Source: Agromyces luteolus (GTDB taxonomy: Bacteria; Actinomycetota; Actinomycetes; Actinomycetales; Microbacteriaceae). From it: a DNA stretch of 64,000 nucleotides. Positions 34,963 to 44,589 of this stretch are shown in pieces. Below the pieces are notes generated by a model. That model was not told where the DNA came from and ran no database searches. It saw only the letters and a list, made by a program, of their open reading frames with translations. The DNA lies in assembly GCF_009729855.1 (NCBI RefSeq), contig NZ_WODA01000025.1:62001-126000 (forward strand). The letters are read 5' to 3'. Within the stretch, counting starts at the first letter, position 1; each line of letters starts with the position of its first letter. The translations under genes and the position numbers were made by a program.

Positions 34963-37659
34963 TCAGATGGCGGCCGGCACGGGCTCGGCCGAGGGCAGCA
35001 GGGCGGATGCCTCGAAGGCGCCGGGTCCGATCCGGTGCTCGCTGCCGTCGGGGAGGACGACACGCGCGGCGGTGCCGGACGGGATCTCGGCGGTCAGCGC
35101 CATCCGCTCGCCCTCGATGCGCCACTCGACCGAGATGGTGCCCTGCGGGCTCTCGTGGGTGCCGCGCGCCCAGGTGATCCCGCCGCCCGGAACGGGCTCG
35201 ATCACGACGTGCTCCCACGCGATCGAGTCGGCGTCCTGCCGGAGCCCGAGCGTGTGCGTGTGCAGGAAGCGCATGGCTGCCCCCTTGCTGTAGTGGTTCA
35301 GGGATTCGTGGGCGTCGCCGTGCTCGTCGATGCCCTCCCAGTCCTCCCAGATCGTGGTCGCGCCGCGGTCGAGCATGTACCGCCACGACGGCGCGGTGCG
35401 CTGCTGCAGGAGCTCGTACGCGACCTCCGCCCGCCCATGGTCGGCGAGCACCGGGAGCAGGTCGCCGGTCGCGAGGAAGCCGGTGCCGACATGGGTACCG
35501 GCCGCCCGCACCAGCTCGACGAGTCGGTCGACCGCGCGCTCGCGGAGCTCGTCGGGGACGAGGCCGAACGCGAGGGCGCGCACGTAGGCGGCCTGGGTGT
35601 CGGTCGTGGTGGTGCCGTCGGGGCGGAGGTAGGCCTGCCGCCAGGCGTCGGCGATGCGCTCGGCGGTCGCCGTGTAGCGGGCGGCATCCTCATCGCGGCC
35701 CAAGGTGCCCGCGATGCGGGCGAGGGTCGCGGTCGATCGGTGCAGGTAGGCGGTGCCCACCTCGCCCTTGTCGGCCATGAACCAGGCCATCGGGTTGTGC
35801 TTGATGGGGTCGATGCGGTTGCCGTCGGCGTCCCGCTCGCGGGGCTCCGTCCACTCGCCCCAGTGGAACGTGCCGTCCCAGAGGTACTGCTCGAAGGGCG
35901 CCGGCTCGGGCGATGCCTGCGTGCGGGCGTGGTGCCGGGTGGTGCGCGCCTGCTCGAGCGCCCACTCGACCCAGCGAACCATCGCGTCGGCGTTCTCGGC
36001 GAGCACTTGCTCGTCGCCGTAGGAGAGATAGAGCTCCCACGGGACGGCGACGATCGCATCGCCCCAGCCCGACGAGCCGGTCATCATGGCGAACTGGTCG
36101 TCGAGGTGGTGCTTGATGCGGCGCCCATCTGGCGAGAAGTTCGCGATCCGGCCGTCGTCGAGCTGGTCGTCGCGCACCGAGCGAAGCCACTTGCGGCTGA
36201 AGCCGTGAACGTCGTACAGGCGCGTGGCCGTCGGGGCGAAGACCTGGTAGTCGCCCGTCCACGCGAGGCGCTCGCGGGTCGGGCAATCGGTGGGAATGTC
36301 GACCGCGTTTCCGCGGAAGCTCCAGTCCGCGATCTCGTGCAGGCGGTTGAGGCCTTCGTCGCTGCACGCGAACGTGCCGGTGCGGGCGAGGTCGGTCTGC
36401 ACGATGCGCATCTGCAGGGATGCCGGGGCGAGTGCGCCGCCGTCGGACCGGGCGATCCGGGCGTAGCGGAAGCCGTGCACGGTATGGCGGGGCTCGAACT
36501 GGCCGCCCTGTTCCCCAGCGACGACCTCGTCGCGCTGCACGAAGGCCTTGCGCCCCTCCGGCCGCTCGGAGTCGAGGTGGGAGGTGTCGAGGTCGCCGTC
36601 GCGGCCGAGCGCCTCGCCGTAGTCGACGACCGTGCGGGTGCCCGGCTCGCCGAGGTCGGTGAGCCGGATCCATCCGGACGCGTTCTGGCCGAAGTCGGCG
36701 ATCACCGCGCCGTCGGCGAGGCGGCGCAGCTCGACGGGGGCCCGGGTCTCGACGACGCGGACCGGAGGCGCGGGCGACCAGTCGATCGCGGGCGGCGCGT
36801 CGACGACGTCGAGGAGCACGGATGTCTCGGGCTGGGCGTCCGCCGAGAGGTCGAGCGTCTGCCCGTCCATGAGGTCGGCGCGGGTGATCGCCGACGGGCG
36901 GCTCGTCCAGGTCTCGTCGCTACGGACGACCCGGCGGGTGCCGTCGGCGAGTTCCTGGTGCAGTTCCGCTCGGGCGCCGAGCGTCGTACCCCACCCGGCG
37001 GGGAGCCGGAAGGCGCCGACCTGGCCGCGGAACCAGCCGTCGGAGAGTTCGAGCTCGATCGCGTTGTCGCCGTCGCGGAGGAGGGCCGTGACATCCGCCG
37101 CCTGCGCGTAGAGCGTGCGGTCGTACGACGTCGAACCCGGTGCGAGCTCGATCGTGCCGACGCGCTCGCCGTTCACGGTCGCCGTGTAGACGCCGAGCGC
37201 AGTCGTGTAGAGCCGCGCCGACACCATCGCGCCGGCGAGGGTGAACCTGCCCGCGAGCACGTGGGCCGCGCGCTTCCCGTATCCGGGGTCGCCGTCGGAA
37301 CCGACGGCGGGTTCGACCGGTGAGATCCAGTGCGCGGTCCAGTCCCCGTCGAGGAGACCCGCTTCGAACTCGGCCCAGTCCGACCACGCGGCATCCGCCC
37401 CGGTCTCCTGGGGGTCTGCGGTCACGCGCCACCGCGCCCGCTGCCCGCTGCGGAGCGCCGCGAAGGGCCACGTCGCCAGGCGGCGCGAGGTGACGGCGGC
37501 GACGACGGGCGACGCCCCGTCGATCACCGCTTCCACGAGGTAGGCCGTGCGAGGCCCACGGTCGACCGGGTCCTTCCACGAGAGCCGGGGGGCGGCGCCG
37601 GTGACGGGGAATCCGTCACCGCCGCCGTCCACGACGAGGTCGTAGGGTGCAGTGCGCAT
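34963..37659 (-). CDS. GH78 alpha-L-rhamnosidase
   Basis: An 898-residue protein with the standard GH78 layout: an N-terminal fibronectin-like domain (LSWKDPVDRGPRTAYLVE), beta-sandwich modules (LYTTALGVYTATVNGERVG, ELSDGWFRGQVGAFRLPAGWGT), a six-hairpin (alpha/alpha)6 catalytic barrel with IPTDCPTRERLAWTGDYQV, and a C-terminal beta domain (YSKGAAMRFLHTHTLGLRQD). The acidic DCPTRERL...WTGD segment carries the catalytic acids of the family. No signal peptide is seen, so rhamnosides would be cleaved inside the cell after uptake. It is the second gene of the operon, 50 bases after the MFS gene. Confidence 0.92.
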   Translation of the reverse strand: MRTAPYDLVVDGGGDGFPVTGAAPRLSWKDPVDRGPRTAYLVEAVIDGASPVVAAVTSRRLATWPFAALRSGQRARWRVTADPQETGADAAWSDWAEFEAGLLDGDWTAHWISPVEPAVGSDGDPGYGKRAAHVLAGRFTLAGAMVSARLYTTALGVYTATVNGERVGTIELAPGSTSYDRTLYAQAADVTALLRDGDNAIELELSDGWFRGQVGAFRLPAGWGTTLGARAELHQELADGTRRVVRSDETWTSRPSAITRADLMDGQTLDLSADAQPETSVLLDVVDAPPAIDWSPAPPVRVVETRAPVELRRLADGAVIADFGQNASGWIRLTDLGEPGTRTVVDYGEALGRDGDLDTSHLDSERPEGRKAFVQRDEVVAGEQGGQFEPRHTVHGFRYARIARSDGGALAPASLQMRIVQTDLARTGTFACSDEGLNRLHEIADWSFRGNAVDIPTDCPTRERLAWTGDYQVFAPTATRLYDVHGFSRKWLRSVRDDQLDDGRIANFSPDGRRIKHHLDDQFAMMTGSSGWGDAIVAVPWELYLSYGDEQVLAENADAMVRWVEWALEQARTTRHHARTQASPEPAPFEQYLWDGTFHWGEWTEPRERDADGNRIDPIKHNPMAWFMADKGEVGTAYLHRSTATLARIAGTLGRDEDAARYTATAERIADAWRQAYLRPDGTTTTDTQAAYVRALAFGLVPDELRERAVDRLVELVRAAGTHVGTGFLATGDLLPVLADHGRAEVAYELLQQRTAPSWRYMLDRGATTIWEDWEGIDEHGDAHESLNHYSKGAAMRFLHTHTLGLRQDADSIAWEHVVIEPVPGGGITWARGTHESPQGTISVEWRIEGERMALTAEIPSGTAARVVLPDGSEHRIGPGAFEASALLPSAEPVPAAI

Positions 37660-37709
37660 GGTGGTTCGCTTCCGTTGGAACGCGGTTCAGGTCGGGCGGG
37701 TCGCTCCGC

Positions 37710-39041
37710 TCAGCGGATCGACTTGACCTTGAGCAGGATGATGAGGCCGCCGACGAGGGCGAAGACCGCACCGGTGAGGTACAGCAGCGTGTAGTTCTTC
37801 ACGTCGCCGACCGCGCCGATCGTGATGACGACGCCGGCGATGAGCGGCGCGAGCGCGCTCGGGATCTTCTGCGCGAACTGGACGACCGCCATGTACCGGC
37901 CGACCTGGTCCCGTTCCGGGATGATCGCGAAGACGATCGCCTGGTCGACGGTGGCGAACACGGCGATCGCGAGCTGCATGAGCACGGCGCCGAAGATGAT
38001 CTGCGGAAGGTTCCAGGCGGTCGCCTCTGCGACAGCTCCGCCCACGAACAGCACGGCGGCGATCATCACGAAGAGGCGACGACGCTGGAGCTTGTCGGAG
38101 AGGAACCCTCCGATCAGTGCGCCCGCAGCCGCAGCGAGCACGCCGATCATCCCGACGGTGGCGACGATGCCGGCGACCTCGCGGACGGGCAGGTCGAGGC
38201 GCTGGGCGTAGAAGAACGTGCCGAACGTGGTGTTGAAGTAGAGGCCGACGAAGAAGACGAACCGTCCGAGCCAGTTCCATGCGAAGTCGGGGTACTTGCG
38301 CACGTTGAAGCCGTAGCTCGTCACGACCGACCGGACGGTGACGTGACCGGTGCGCGGCAGGTCCTTCGAGCTGCCCTCGGGCTTGATGAGCGGGAAGATG
38401 CCGAGCATCACGGCGCCGATGACGCCGGGGACGAGGAACACGAGCGTCGTGTTGGAGGAGACCGCGTAGGCGACGCCGATGCCGAGCACCGGGGCGATCT
38501 GGGTCATCAGGCCGGTCAGCGCCGACACCTTGCCGCGCTGCGATTCGGGGAGCTTGTCGGCCATGAGCAGCTGCAACGGCGCCCCGGCGATCGACCACCC
38601 GGACATTCCGAGCACCCAACCTGCGCCGACGACCAGCAGGTTCGGCGCCAGGGAGATCACGATCAGGCCGAGGAGGCCGATCACGATCCCGAGGTAGATG
38701 AAGGGCGTTCGTCGACCGAATCGCGACCGTGTCCGGTCGCTCCAGATGCCGATCATCGGGCTGATGATCAGGTACACCGCCTGCGCCGTGCCCGTGATGT
38801 ATCCGAGCACCTCCTCATGCCCGGGCGCCAGCTCACTGATGCGGACGGCGATGCCGTAGGCCAGCGGCACCATCATGGCCATCGAGACCCCGAAGCTCGC
38901 GAGCATCAGCCAGAAGATGTAGCTCCGGCTCATCGGCTGCTGCGGCTCGGCCGCCGAGCTGTCCACCATCGGCGGGACATTCGCCTCGGACACGGCGAGG
39001 CCGACGGCGAGTTCTGCGCTCGGCTCGTGCTTGGTCACCAT
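37710..39041 (-). CDS. MFS transporter (glycoside importer candidate)
   Basis: A 443-residue, 12-helix major facilitator protein. The loop after helix 2-3 reads GIWSDRTRSRFGRRTPFIYLG, the A-type MFS motif seen in SLC45-like sugar transporters. It is first in an operon with intracellular rhamnosidase and glucosidase, which argues for uptake of intact glycosides. The start at ATG 39041 has AAGGAG only three bases upstream. ATG 39053 (four codons earlier) is the alternative. Two TetR-type palindromes lie just upstream. Confidence 0.87.
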   Translation of the reverse strand: MVTKHEPSAELAVGLAVSEANVPPMVDSSAAEPQQPMSRSYIFWLMLASFGVSMAMMVPLAYGIAVRISELAPGHEEVLGYITGTAQAVYLIISPMIGIWSDRTRSRFGRRTPFIYLGIVIGLLGLIVISLAPNLLVVGAGWVLGMSGWSIAGAPLQLLMADKLPESQRGKVSALTGLMTQIAPVLGIGVAYAVSSNTTLVFLVPGVIGAVMLGIFPLIKPEGSSKDLPRTGHVTVRSVVTSYGFNVRKYPDFAWNWLGRFVFFVGLYFNTTFGTFFYAQRLDLPVREVAGIVATVGMIGVLAAAAGALIGGFLSDKLQRRRLFVMIAAVLFVGGAVAEATAWNLPQIIFGAVLMQLAIAVFATVDQAIVFAIIPERDQVGRYMAVVQFAQKIPSALAPLIAGVVITIGAVGDVKNYTLLYLTGAVFALVGGLIILLKVKSIR

Positions 39042-39106
39042 TGACTCCTTCATCGGTGAAGCCGGCCACGCGATCCTACGCGGGTCGGACGGGAGAACAC
39101 CCAAAA

Positions 39107-39154
39107 GTAACCAGATTGGTTACCTTGCTGGCCAAGAGTAACCACTGCGGTTAC
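39107..39154. promoter_or_regulatory. double TetR-type operator, GTAACC-N5-GGTTAC twice
   Basis: Two perfect palindromes of the same form (39107-39123 and 39138-39154) lie in the gap between the MFS gene and the divergent TetR gene. Their centres are 31 bases apart, three helical turns, so two dimers would sit on the same face of the DNA. This is strong evidence for autoregulation and for control of the glycoside operon by the TetR protein at 39221. Confidence 0.85.
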
Positions 39155-39220
39155 TATTGGCAAGTCGGCGGTGAAAACCTGGTCTGCCAGACTCGGGGAA
39201 TGGTCCGACAGGGAGAAGAC

Positions 39221-39910
39221 ATGAACCGTTCGACCACGCTGATCGCGGCGCAGACGCCGGACTCCGACGCTCCCGTCGCCCCGGAGGCGACGAGTCGGGG
39301 CCGACGGGGCCCGTACGCGAGCACCCCCGCCCGCCGCGCCGAGATCGTCCGCGCAGCGCTGGCGAGCTTCGCCGAGCACGGCTACGAGCGCGCATCACTC
39401 CGCGACATCGCCGCCCGGGCCAACCTGACGCACGCCGCCCTCCTCCGACACTTCGCGAGCAAGGACGACCTGCTGCTCGCCGCGCTCGCCCAACGAGACG
39501 ACGACGACGAGGAAATGGCGCGCCGCATCATGCAGGCGGAGGTGCCAGCCGACCGGGTGCTCTCGAGCGTCCTCGCGGAGGAGTTCGCCCACCCGGACCA
39601 CCAGCGCAATTGGCTCGCCATCACGGTCGCGGCGACCAACCCGGAGCATCCTGCACACGACTTCTTCATCGCCCGCCGCGAACGTATGCGCGTGCACTTC
39701 TCGAGCGGCCGCCTCACGACCGCACACGACAGCGAAGAGCTCACCGCGGACGACAAGGTCACCATGCTGATGGCGATGATCGACGGATTGCGCATCCAGG
39801 CCCTGATGGACCCGTCGCGTGACACGCTCCCCCTGCTCGAGACGCTCGTGCGGCTCATCACCACCGACGACGACCGTCACGACACGCCCATCGCGCCGCC
39901 CTCCGCCTGA
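39221..39910 (+). CDS. TetR/AcrR family regulator of the glycoside operon
   Basis: A 229-residue regulator. After a 35-residue flexible N-terminus comes the TetR HTH (about residues 38-84): RRAEIVRAALASFAEHGYERASLRDIAARANLTHAALLRHFASKDDLL. The rest is the variable ligand-binding helical domain. The ATG has AGGGAGAAG upstream; an earlier in-frame ATG at 39200 lacks one. It is divergent from the MFS-led operon, with the double palindrome between the two, so it is the expected repressor, released by a glycoside or its aglycone. Confidence 0.9.
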   Translation: MNRSTTLIAAQTPDSDAPVAPEATSRGRRGPYASTPARRAEIVRAALASFAEHGYERASLRDIAARANLTHAALLRHFASKDDLLLAALAQRDDDDEEMARRIMQAEVPADRVLSSVLAEEFAHPDHQRNWLAITVAATNPEHPAHDFFIARRERMRVHFSSGRLTTAHDSEELTADDKVTMLMAMIDGLRIQALMDPSRDTLPLLETLVRLITTDDDRHDTPIAPPSA

Positions 39911-40148
39911 CCCCCCCCCGGAATCGACGGAATTCGGTCGGTGTCCCGACGGAAGCCCGCTGCTGAAACGCGGACGCACCGTCGGTGAACTGCCTGCGCA
40001 GGATGCCGAGGACAACTCCCAGCCAGAATCGACGTGACGCTCCTCTTGCTCGAGACGTTCATGCGCCCCGGCGCGACGCCGCAGGGCGACGCTCCCGGCT
40101 CACGGTGTTCCGCTTTGCCGGATCGGTTACGACACGTCGAGTTTCTTA

Positions 40149-40194
40149 TTGACGCATCGTGCGCAGCGGGCTAGCGTGCGTGTGAAACCTTTCA
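40149..40194 (+). promoter_or_regulatory. promoter and operator-like palindrome of the secreted rhamnosidase gene
   Basis: TTGACG (40149-40154) and TAGCGT (40172-40177) are separated by exactly 17 bases. The palindrome TGAAACCTTTCA (40183-40194) covers the predicted transcription start, as an operator for a LacI-like or similar repressor would. The rest of the 302-base gap after the TetR gene shows a C-run and a small TGCTGAAAC stretch but no gene. Confidence 0.6.
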
Positions 40195-40212
40195 AAGCCG
40201 AGAGGAATACCC

Positions 40213-43200
40213 ATGCCCCACGCACCCCGTGCATTCCGCCGGCGCCCAGCCGCACTCGCGACAGCTGCCGTCTTCGCACTCTCACTGAGCCTGATCCCGG
40301 CGCTCACCGCGCCCGCCACGGCGAGCCCCGGAGACGCTGGTGGCTCCGCGACTCCCCCGGCGCCGCTCCTCACACCCGCGACGTTCGCCGACCCCCCGAC
40401 CGCCGTGCGCCCCATGTACCGCTACTGGATGCCGCTCGCATACACCGAGGACGAAGTGCTCCGAGAGGAGTTGCGCGACATGGCCGCGGCCGGCGCCGGT
40501 GGTGTCGAGATCGCGCCGTTCGTGGTACCCGGCGCAGGCAACCAGACCAACGCCTTCCTCGCCGAGTACGGCTGGGGTACCCCTGCATGGGCGCACAAGA
40601 TCGAGGTCATCACCGACGAGGCCGCGAAGCTCGGCCTCTCGGTCGACCAGAGCCTCGGCCCGCAGTACCCGCCGACCGTTCCGTCGCTGAACAGCTTCAA
40701 CCAGCCCGAGGTCGAGCAGCAGCTCGTCTTCGGACGCGAATTCCACGAGCCGGGCGACTCCCGGTCGGGCGCCCTGCCTGCTCCGACCACGACGATTCCC
40801 TCGGTGTCGACCCAGCTGTGCGGGCCCGCCACCGCGGGCGACCAACTCCTCCGCGTCCGCACTGTCGGCGGATTCGCGACCGGCGACGTCATCACGGTCG
40901 GAGCGGGTGCAACGGCCGAGCAGGTCACGGTCTCGTCGATCGGCGACCGCCTCGCCGAGTGCGCCGACCTCGGCGTCTCCGAGCTCTCGAGCGCGCACGC
41001 GATCGACGAGACGGTGCGCAACGTGGCGCACACAACGCGCCTGCGCACGCTCGTCGCCCAGTGCGCCGACGCATGCGCGACCGGCGGCGCCGGCTCGGTC
41101 CTCCTCGACCCGGGCTCGGTGGTCGATGTCACCGATGACGTGGTCGACGGTGAACTCGCGTATGCGTTCGCCGCGGGTAACGGCAACCCCTGGGTGCTGA
41201 TCGATTTCGTCCAGGCGCCATCGGCCCTGATCGCCCAGCGCGGCGGCTACACCCCGACTCAGCCGAACTACGTCGTGGATCACCTGAGCCGCGGCGGCGT
41301 GGAGATCCAGGCGGACTTCTGGGACGAGCACATCCTCACCGACGCGGTCCGCGCGAACCTCGCTCGGATCGGCCGGGGTGCGGTGTTCGAGGACTCGCTC
41401 GAGCTCGGGACGGCGCAGAAGTGGACCTGGGACTTCCTCGACGAGTTCGAGGAACGCCGTGGGTACGACCCCACCCTCGTGCTGCCGGCGCTCGCCGGCG
41501 CCGGCATCCAGGGCACAGGGGCTCCGGCATTCGAGTTCGCGGAGATCGGCGAGCAGGTGCGTGAGGACTACCGCCAGACCATGAGCGATCTCTTCGTCGA
41601 CGAGTACGTCACGCCGATGCAGGAGTGGGCGGCCGGGCACGGCCTCGACTTCCGGGTCCAGCCCTACGGCATCCCGATCTCTTCGGCCGCGGCCGCGGCC
41701 GCGGCCGGCATCGCTGAGGGCGAGTCGCTGAACTTCGGCAGCCCCAACGCGCTCGGCGCCGAGCAGGACTACCGGGTCCTGAGCGGCGGCGCGCACCTGT
41801 CCGGCAAGGACCTCGTCTCGACGGAGTGCTGCGCGGTCTTCCAGGGCGGCTACCGCTCCAGCGCGGCGGGCCCGAACGTGGGCGGCCAGTTCGGCGAGGG
41901 CGGCGATGGCACCCAGGTCGGCGGTCGGTACTCGCAGGGCCTGCTCGACAGCATCAACAAGGCCTACGCCGGCGGGGTGAACCAGGTCGTCTGGCACGGG
42001 TATGCGTACCGTGACGCTCCGAAGGGCGTCGGCACGAGCGGGCGCGACGGCGGCACCTGGCCCGGATACCAGCCGTGGGACATCTTCGGCGTCATCAGCG
42101 TCAACGACGTGTTCGGCCAGCGCCAGGCGAGCTGGGCCGACTATGCCGAGATCAACGACAGCCTCGCCCGTACCCAGCTCGTGCTCCGTCAGGGCCGCGC
42201 CACCGTCGACCTCGGCGTCTATTACGAGGATCTCGGGCTGATCGGCTCGTCGGTCAGCGACCAGCAGCCCCGCCAGCACATGCTCGGCACCGATTCGGCG
42301 ACCTCGAGCGCGGGCTACACGTACGAGTACGTGGCACCGGATCTGCTCGAGGACCCGACGCTCGAAGCCGACGGGGATGGCGGACTGTTCGGCGATCGAT
42401 CCGACTTCGAAGCGATCGTGCTCAACGACCAGGCGACGATCGGGCTCGGCAGCGCGGAGCGGCTCCTTACCCTGGCCGAGCAGGGGCTGCGGATCTTCGT
42501 CGTGGGTGACCAGCCGACCGCGACGACAGGCGCAGAGCCGGAGGCGGACCGCCTCGCCGACGTGGTCGCGGCACTGCTCGCCGAGCCGACCGTGGTCGAG
42601 GTCGCCGACGAGGCCTCGCTTCCGGACGCGCTGGATGCGGCAGGCATCCGCCCGACCGCGACGCCGGAGCACGCGACATCCGCATTGGGACTGGTGCGTC
42701 GCGAGGCCAGAGGGATCACCTACGACTTCGCCTACAACCGCTCCGGCGAGGAGATCGTGGAGAACCTCACCCTGGCGGGCAACGGGCGACCGTTCCTCCT
42801 CGACACGTGGACCGGCGCGATCTCCCCGATCGCCGAGTACTCCGCGGGCGACGGCATCGTCACGGTGCCCGTGCGGATCGCACCGTACGACAAGGTGATC
42901 GTCGCGCTCTCGACGACGGGCGCCATCTCCGGGAAGGGCGGCGACCCCGTCCAGGCGCCGGCACTGCACGCGGTGCGGAGCGACGGCGACGTGTCGGCGA
43001 CCGGCGCCGGAAAGCGACTGGTGCTTCGAGCGTCGCAGAACGGCGAGTTCGAGACCGAACTCAGCGACGGGACGCGCCGCGTCACCGTCGTGGAGGGACT
43101 GACCGACGCCGTGCGACTCGATGACTGGAACCTCCTGGCGCAGACCTGGGGACCCGGCGCGAATGCGTACACGACCGCCAAGGTCGACCAGGCGGCGTTC

Positions 43201-43623
43201 GACCTGACCACCGACGGCGACGGCCGGCTCGCCTCGTGGCGGTCGATCACCGCTCCGGTCGATCTCAGTCGGGCCTCCGGCATCGGGACGTACACGACCA
43301 CGTTCGACCTCCCGAGCGCCTGGACGGAACCGGATGGCGCCTACCTCGACCTCGGCGATGTGCTGGACACGGCTCAGGTCACGGTGAACGGCGTGCAGGT
43401 GACGGTCAACCAGTCCGATCGCAGTCGTATCGACCTGGGCACCGCGCTTCAGGCCGGCGAGAACACGCTGACGGTTCAAGTCGCCACCACGATGTTCAAC
43501 GCGGTGCGCGCGACGGGCGACAGCAACTACCAGCTGGTGGACTGGCAGCACGCCGGCCTCCGCGGCCCGATCGTACTCACGCCCTACCGCGACGTCGTGC
43601 TCCCGAAGAAGGCCGGTCGGTAG
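40213..43623 (+). CDS. secreted GH106-like alpha-L-rhamnosidase
   Basis: A 1136-residue secreted protein. The signal peptide (residues 1-38) has an arginine-rich start, a hydrophobic core (LATAAVFALSLSLIPAL) and an AxA-type site near APATASPG. The mature N-terminus, AVRPMYRYWMPLAYTEDEVLREELRDMAAAGAGGVEI, matches the opening of the GH106/GH2-like rhamnosidase barrel. The C-terminal 200 residues form a galactose-binding-like beta sandwich (TYTTTFDLPSAW...GVQVTVNQSDRSRIDLG). GH106 enzymes remove alpha-L-rhamnose from plant polysaccharides such as rhamnogalacturonan. It is monocistronic and would provide substrate for the intracellular operon. Confidence 0.78.
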   Translation: MPHAPRAFRRRPAALATAAVFALSLSLIPALTAPATASPGDAGGSATPPAPLLTPATFADPPTAVRPMYRYWMPLAYTEDEVLREELRDMAAAGAGGVEIAPFVVPGAGNQTNAFLAEYGWGTPAWAHKIEVITDEAAKLGLSVDQSLGPQYPPTVPSLNSFNQPEVEQQLVFGREFHEPGDSRSGALPAPTTTIPSVSTQLCGPATAGDQLLRVRTVGGFATGDVITVGAGATAEQVTVSSIGDRLAECADLGVSELSSAHAIDETVRNVAHTTRLRTLVAQCADACATGGAGSVLLDPGSVVDVTDDVVDGELAYAFAAGNGNPWVLIDFVQAPSALIAQRGGYTPTQPNYVVDHLSRGGVEIQADFWDEHILTDAVRANLARIGRGAVFEDSLELGTAQKWTWDFLDEFEERRGYDPTLVLPALAGAGIQGTGAPAFEFAEIGEQVREDYRQTMSDLFVDEYVTPMQEWAAGHGLDFRVQPYGIPISSAAAAAAAGIAEGESLNFGSPNALGAEQDYRVLSGGAHLSGKDLVSTECCAVFQGGYRSSAAGPNVGGQFGEGGDGTQVGGRYSQGLLDSINKAYAGGVNQVVWHGYAYRDAPKGVGTSGRDGGTWPGYQPWDIFGVISVNDVFGQRQASWADYAEINDSLARTQLVLRQGRATVDLGVYYEDLGLIGSSVSDQQPRQHMLGTDSATSSAGYTYEYVAPDLLEDPTLEADGDGGLFGDRSDFEAIVLNDQATIGLGSAERLLTLAEQGLRIFVVGDQPTATTGAEPEADRLADVVAALLAEPTVVEVADEASLPDALDAAGIRPTATPEHATSALGLVRREARGITYDFAYNRSGEEIVENLTLAGNGRPFLLDTWTGAISPIAEYSAGDGIVTVPVRIAPYDKVIVALSTTGAISGKGGDPVQAPALHAVRSDGDVSATGAGKRLVLRASQNGEFETELSDGTRRVTVVEGLTDAVRLDDWNLLAQTWGPGANAYTTAKVDQAAFDLTTDGDGRLASWRSITAPVDLSRASGIGTYTTTFDLPSAWTEPDGAYLDLGDVLDTAQVTVNGVQVTVNQSDRSRIDLGTALQAGENTLTVQVATTMFNAVRATGDSNYQLVDWQHAGLRGPIVLTPYRDVVLPKKAGR

Positions 43624-43637
43624 CGGACGCAGCGGCC

Positions 43638-43673
43638 GAGTGGCCCGCGCTCGAGTTCGAGCGCGGGCCACTC
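43638..43673. terminator. bidirectional terminator
   Basis: A perfect 17-base stem between the convergent rhamnosidase and TetR genes (arms begin GAGTGGCCCGCGC and end GCGCGGGCCACTC), with a very short loop. It touches the TetR stop codon. Confidence 0.88.
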
Positions 43674-43674
43674 G

Positions 43675-44292
43675 TCATTCCGCGGACACCGTCCGGTCTC
43701 CGCCGATCGGGTCGACCATGCGAGGGCCGGTGCGCGTCAACGCCGGCACCCAAAGCTCATCGACGAGGACGGCGATCGCCGTCCCGATCGGCGGGAGCCC
43801 GGTGTGGAGGAACTCCGACATGGCGACGGCGTGCCCGAGATTCATCGCGGCCGGCGAGGGCGGATGCTCCAACTCCCCCCGAGCGACGGCGTCGTCGATG
43901 ATCCGCGCGACATCCGAGACGATCACGCGATCCCCCAGCATGCTGGCTCGATGCGCGGGACTCGCCTCGTACAGGGTCCCTCGAACCGCCTCGCCGAACG
44001 GTCCGCCGAGGAAATGCGCCGTGCCTTCGAGGAACGCGACCAGGTCCGTCCGAAGGTCGCCGCTCGGCTCGTTCTCGACGTGGGACTCAGCCGTCATGCG
44101 CGCCAACACCGCCTGGGCGAGCTCGACGCGGTTCGCCCACCGCCGGTAGACGACCGCCTTGGCCGTGCCGCATCGTCGACTGACGCCGTCGATGCCGAAT
44201 CCGGCCCAGCCACGTTCCTCGAGTTCGGCGGCGGCGGCCTCGAGGATCGCATCATCGAGCGCTGCGCCACGACGGCGGGTCCGCCCGTTCAT
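43675..44292 (-). CDS. TetR family regulator, target unknown
   Basis: A 205-residue regulator with an N-terminal HTH (about residues 10-55): LDDAILEAAAAELEERGWAGFGIDGVSRRCGTAKAVVYRRWANRVELAQAVL. The RRW tyrosine-tryptophan hinge is typical of one TetR subgroup with a C-terminal TetR_C_11-like domain. ATG 44292 has GGGGAGG upstream. No co-transcribed gene is present, and the divergent neighbour is 330 bases away, so a target next to it is not obvious. The palindrome at 44397-44419 is a candidate autoregulatory site. Confidence 0.88.
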   Translation of the reverse strand: MNGRTRRRGAALDDAILEAAAAELEERGWAGFGIDGVSRRCGTAKAVVYRRWANRVELAQAVLARMTAESHVENEPSGDLRTDLVAFLEGTAHFLGGPFGEAVRGTLYEASPAHRASMLGDRVIVSDVARIIDDAVARGELEHPPSPAAMNLGHAVAMSEFLHTGLPPIGTAIAVLVDELWVPALTRTGPRMVDPIGGDRTVSAE

Positions 44293-44589
44293 GGCTGCAC
44301 CTCCCCGCGGCTCGCGGCGATGCAAGCCCGACCGATCGGGGCGCCATCCCTCCGGCGGCGTTCAGGTCGACTCATCGGCGATCAGGTCCAATCGGGTAAC
44401 TTGCGCCCAATCCAAGTTAGTGGATCGGATTGACCGCGGTCCGAGGTTTGATCCTTGCGATCACTGGACGAGACCGCTCAGTTGCCCGCTCTGGCGCATG
44501 GCGCAAACACGGAGCCTCCGGATCCAGACGCTTCCCCAACGAACATCGAGGTCGGCACTCGGTCAGGCCGCCGCCCAGGGGTGATATGC
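44293..44589. other. intergenic region with candidate operator TAACTTG-N9-CAAGTTA
   Basis: No gene is seen here. The one clear element is a perfect 7-base inverted repeat at 44397-44403 and 44413-44419, 105-127 bases upstream of the TetR start. An outer pair, CAATC (about 44390) and GATTG (about 44428), extends it imperfectly. The rest is GC-rich and without plausible coding. Confidence 0.45.

Noticed and set aside
39911-40148. A small gene in the gap after the TetR regulator
   Set aside because: The only short frames are arginine/proline-rich without a ribosome binding site. The gap is better explained by the promoter at its right end.
40282-43671. A 1129-codon minus-strand open frame
   Set aside because: It is a mirror of the secreted GH106-like gene, with no family pattern and no start signal.
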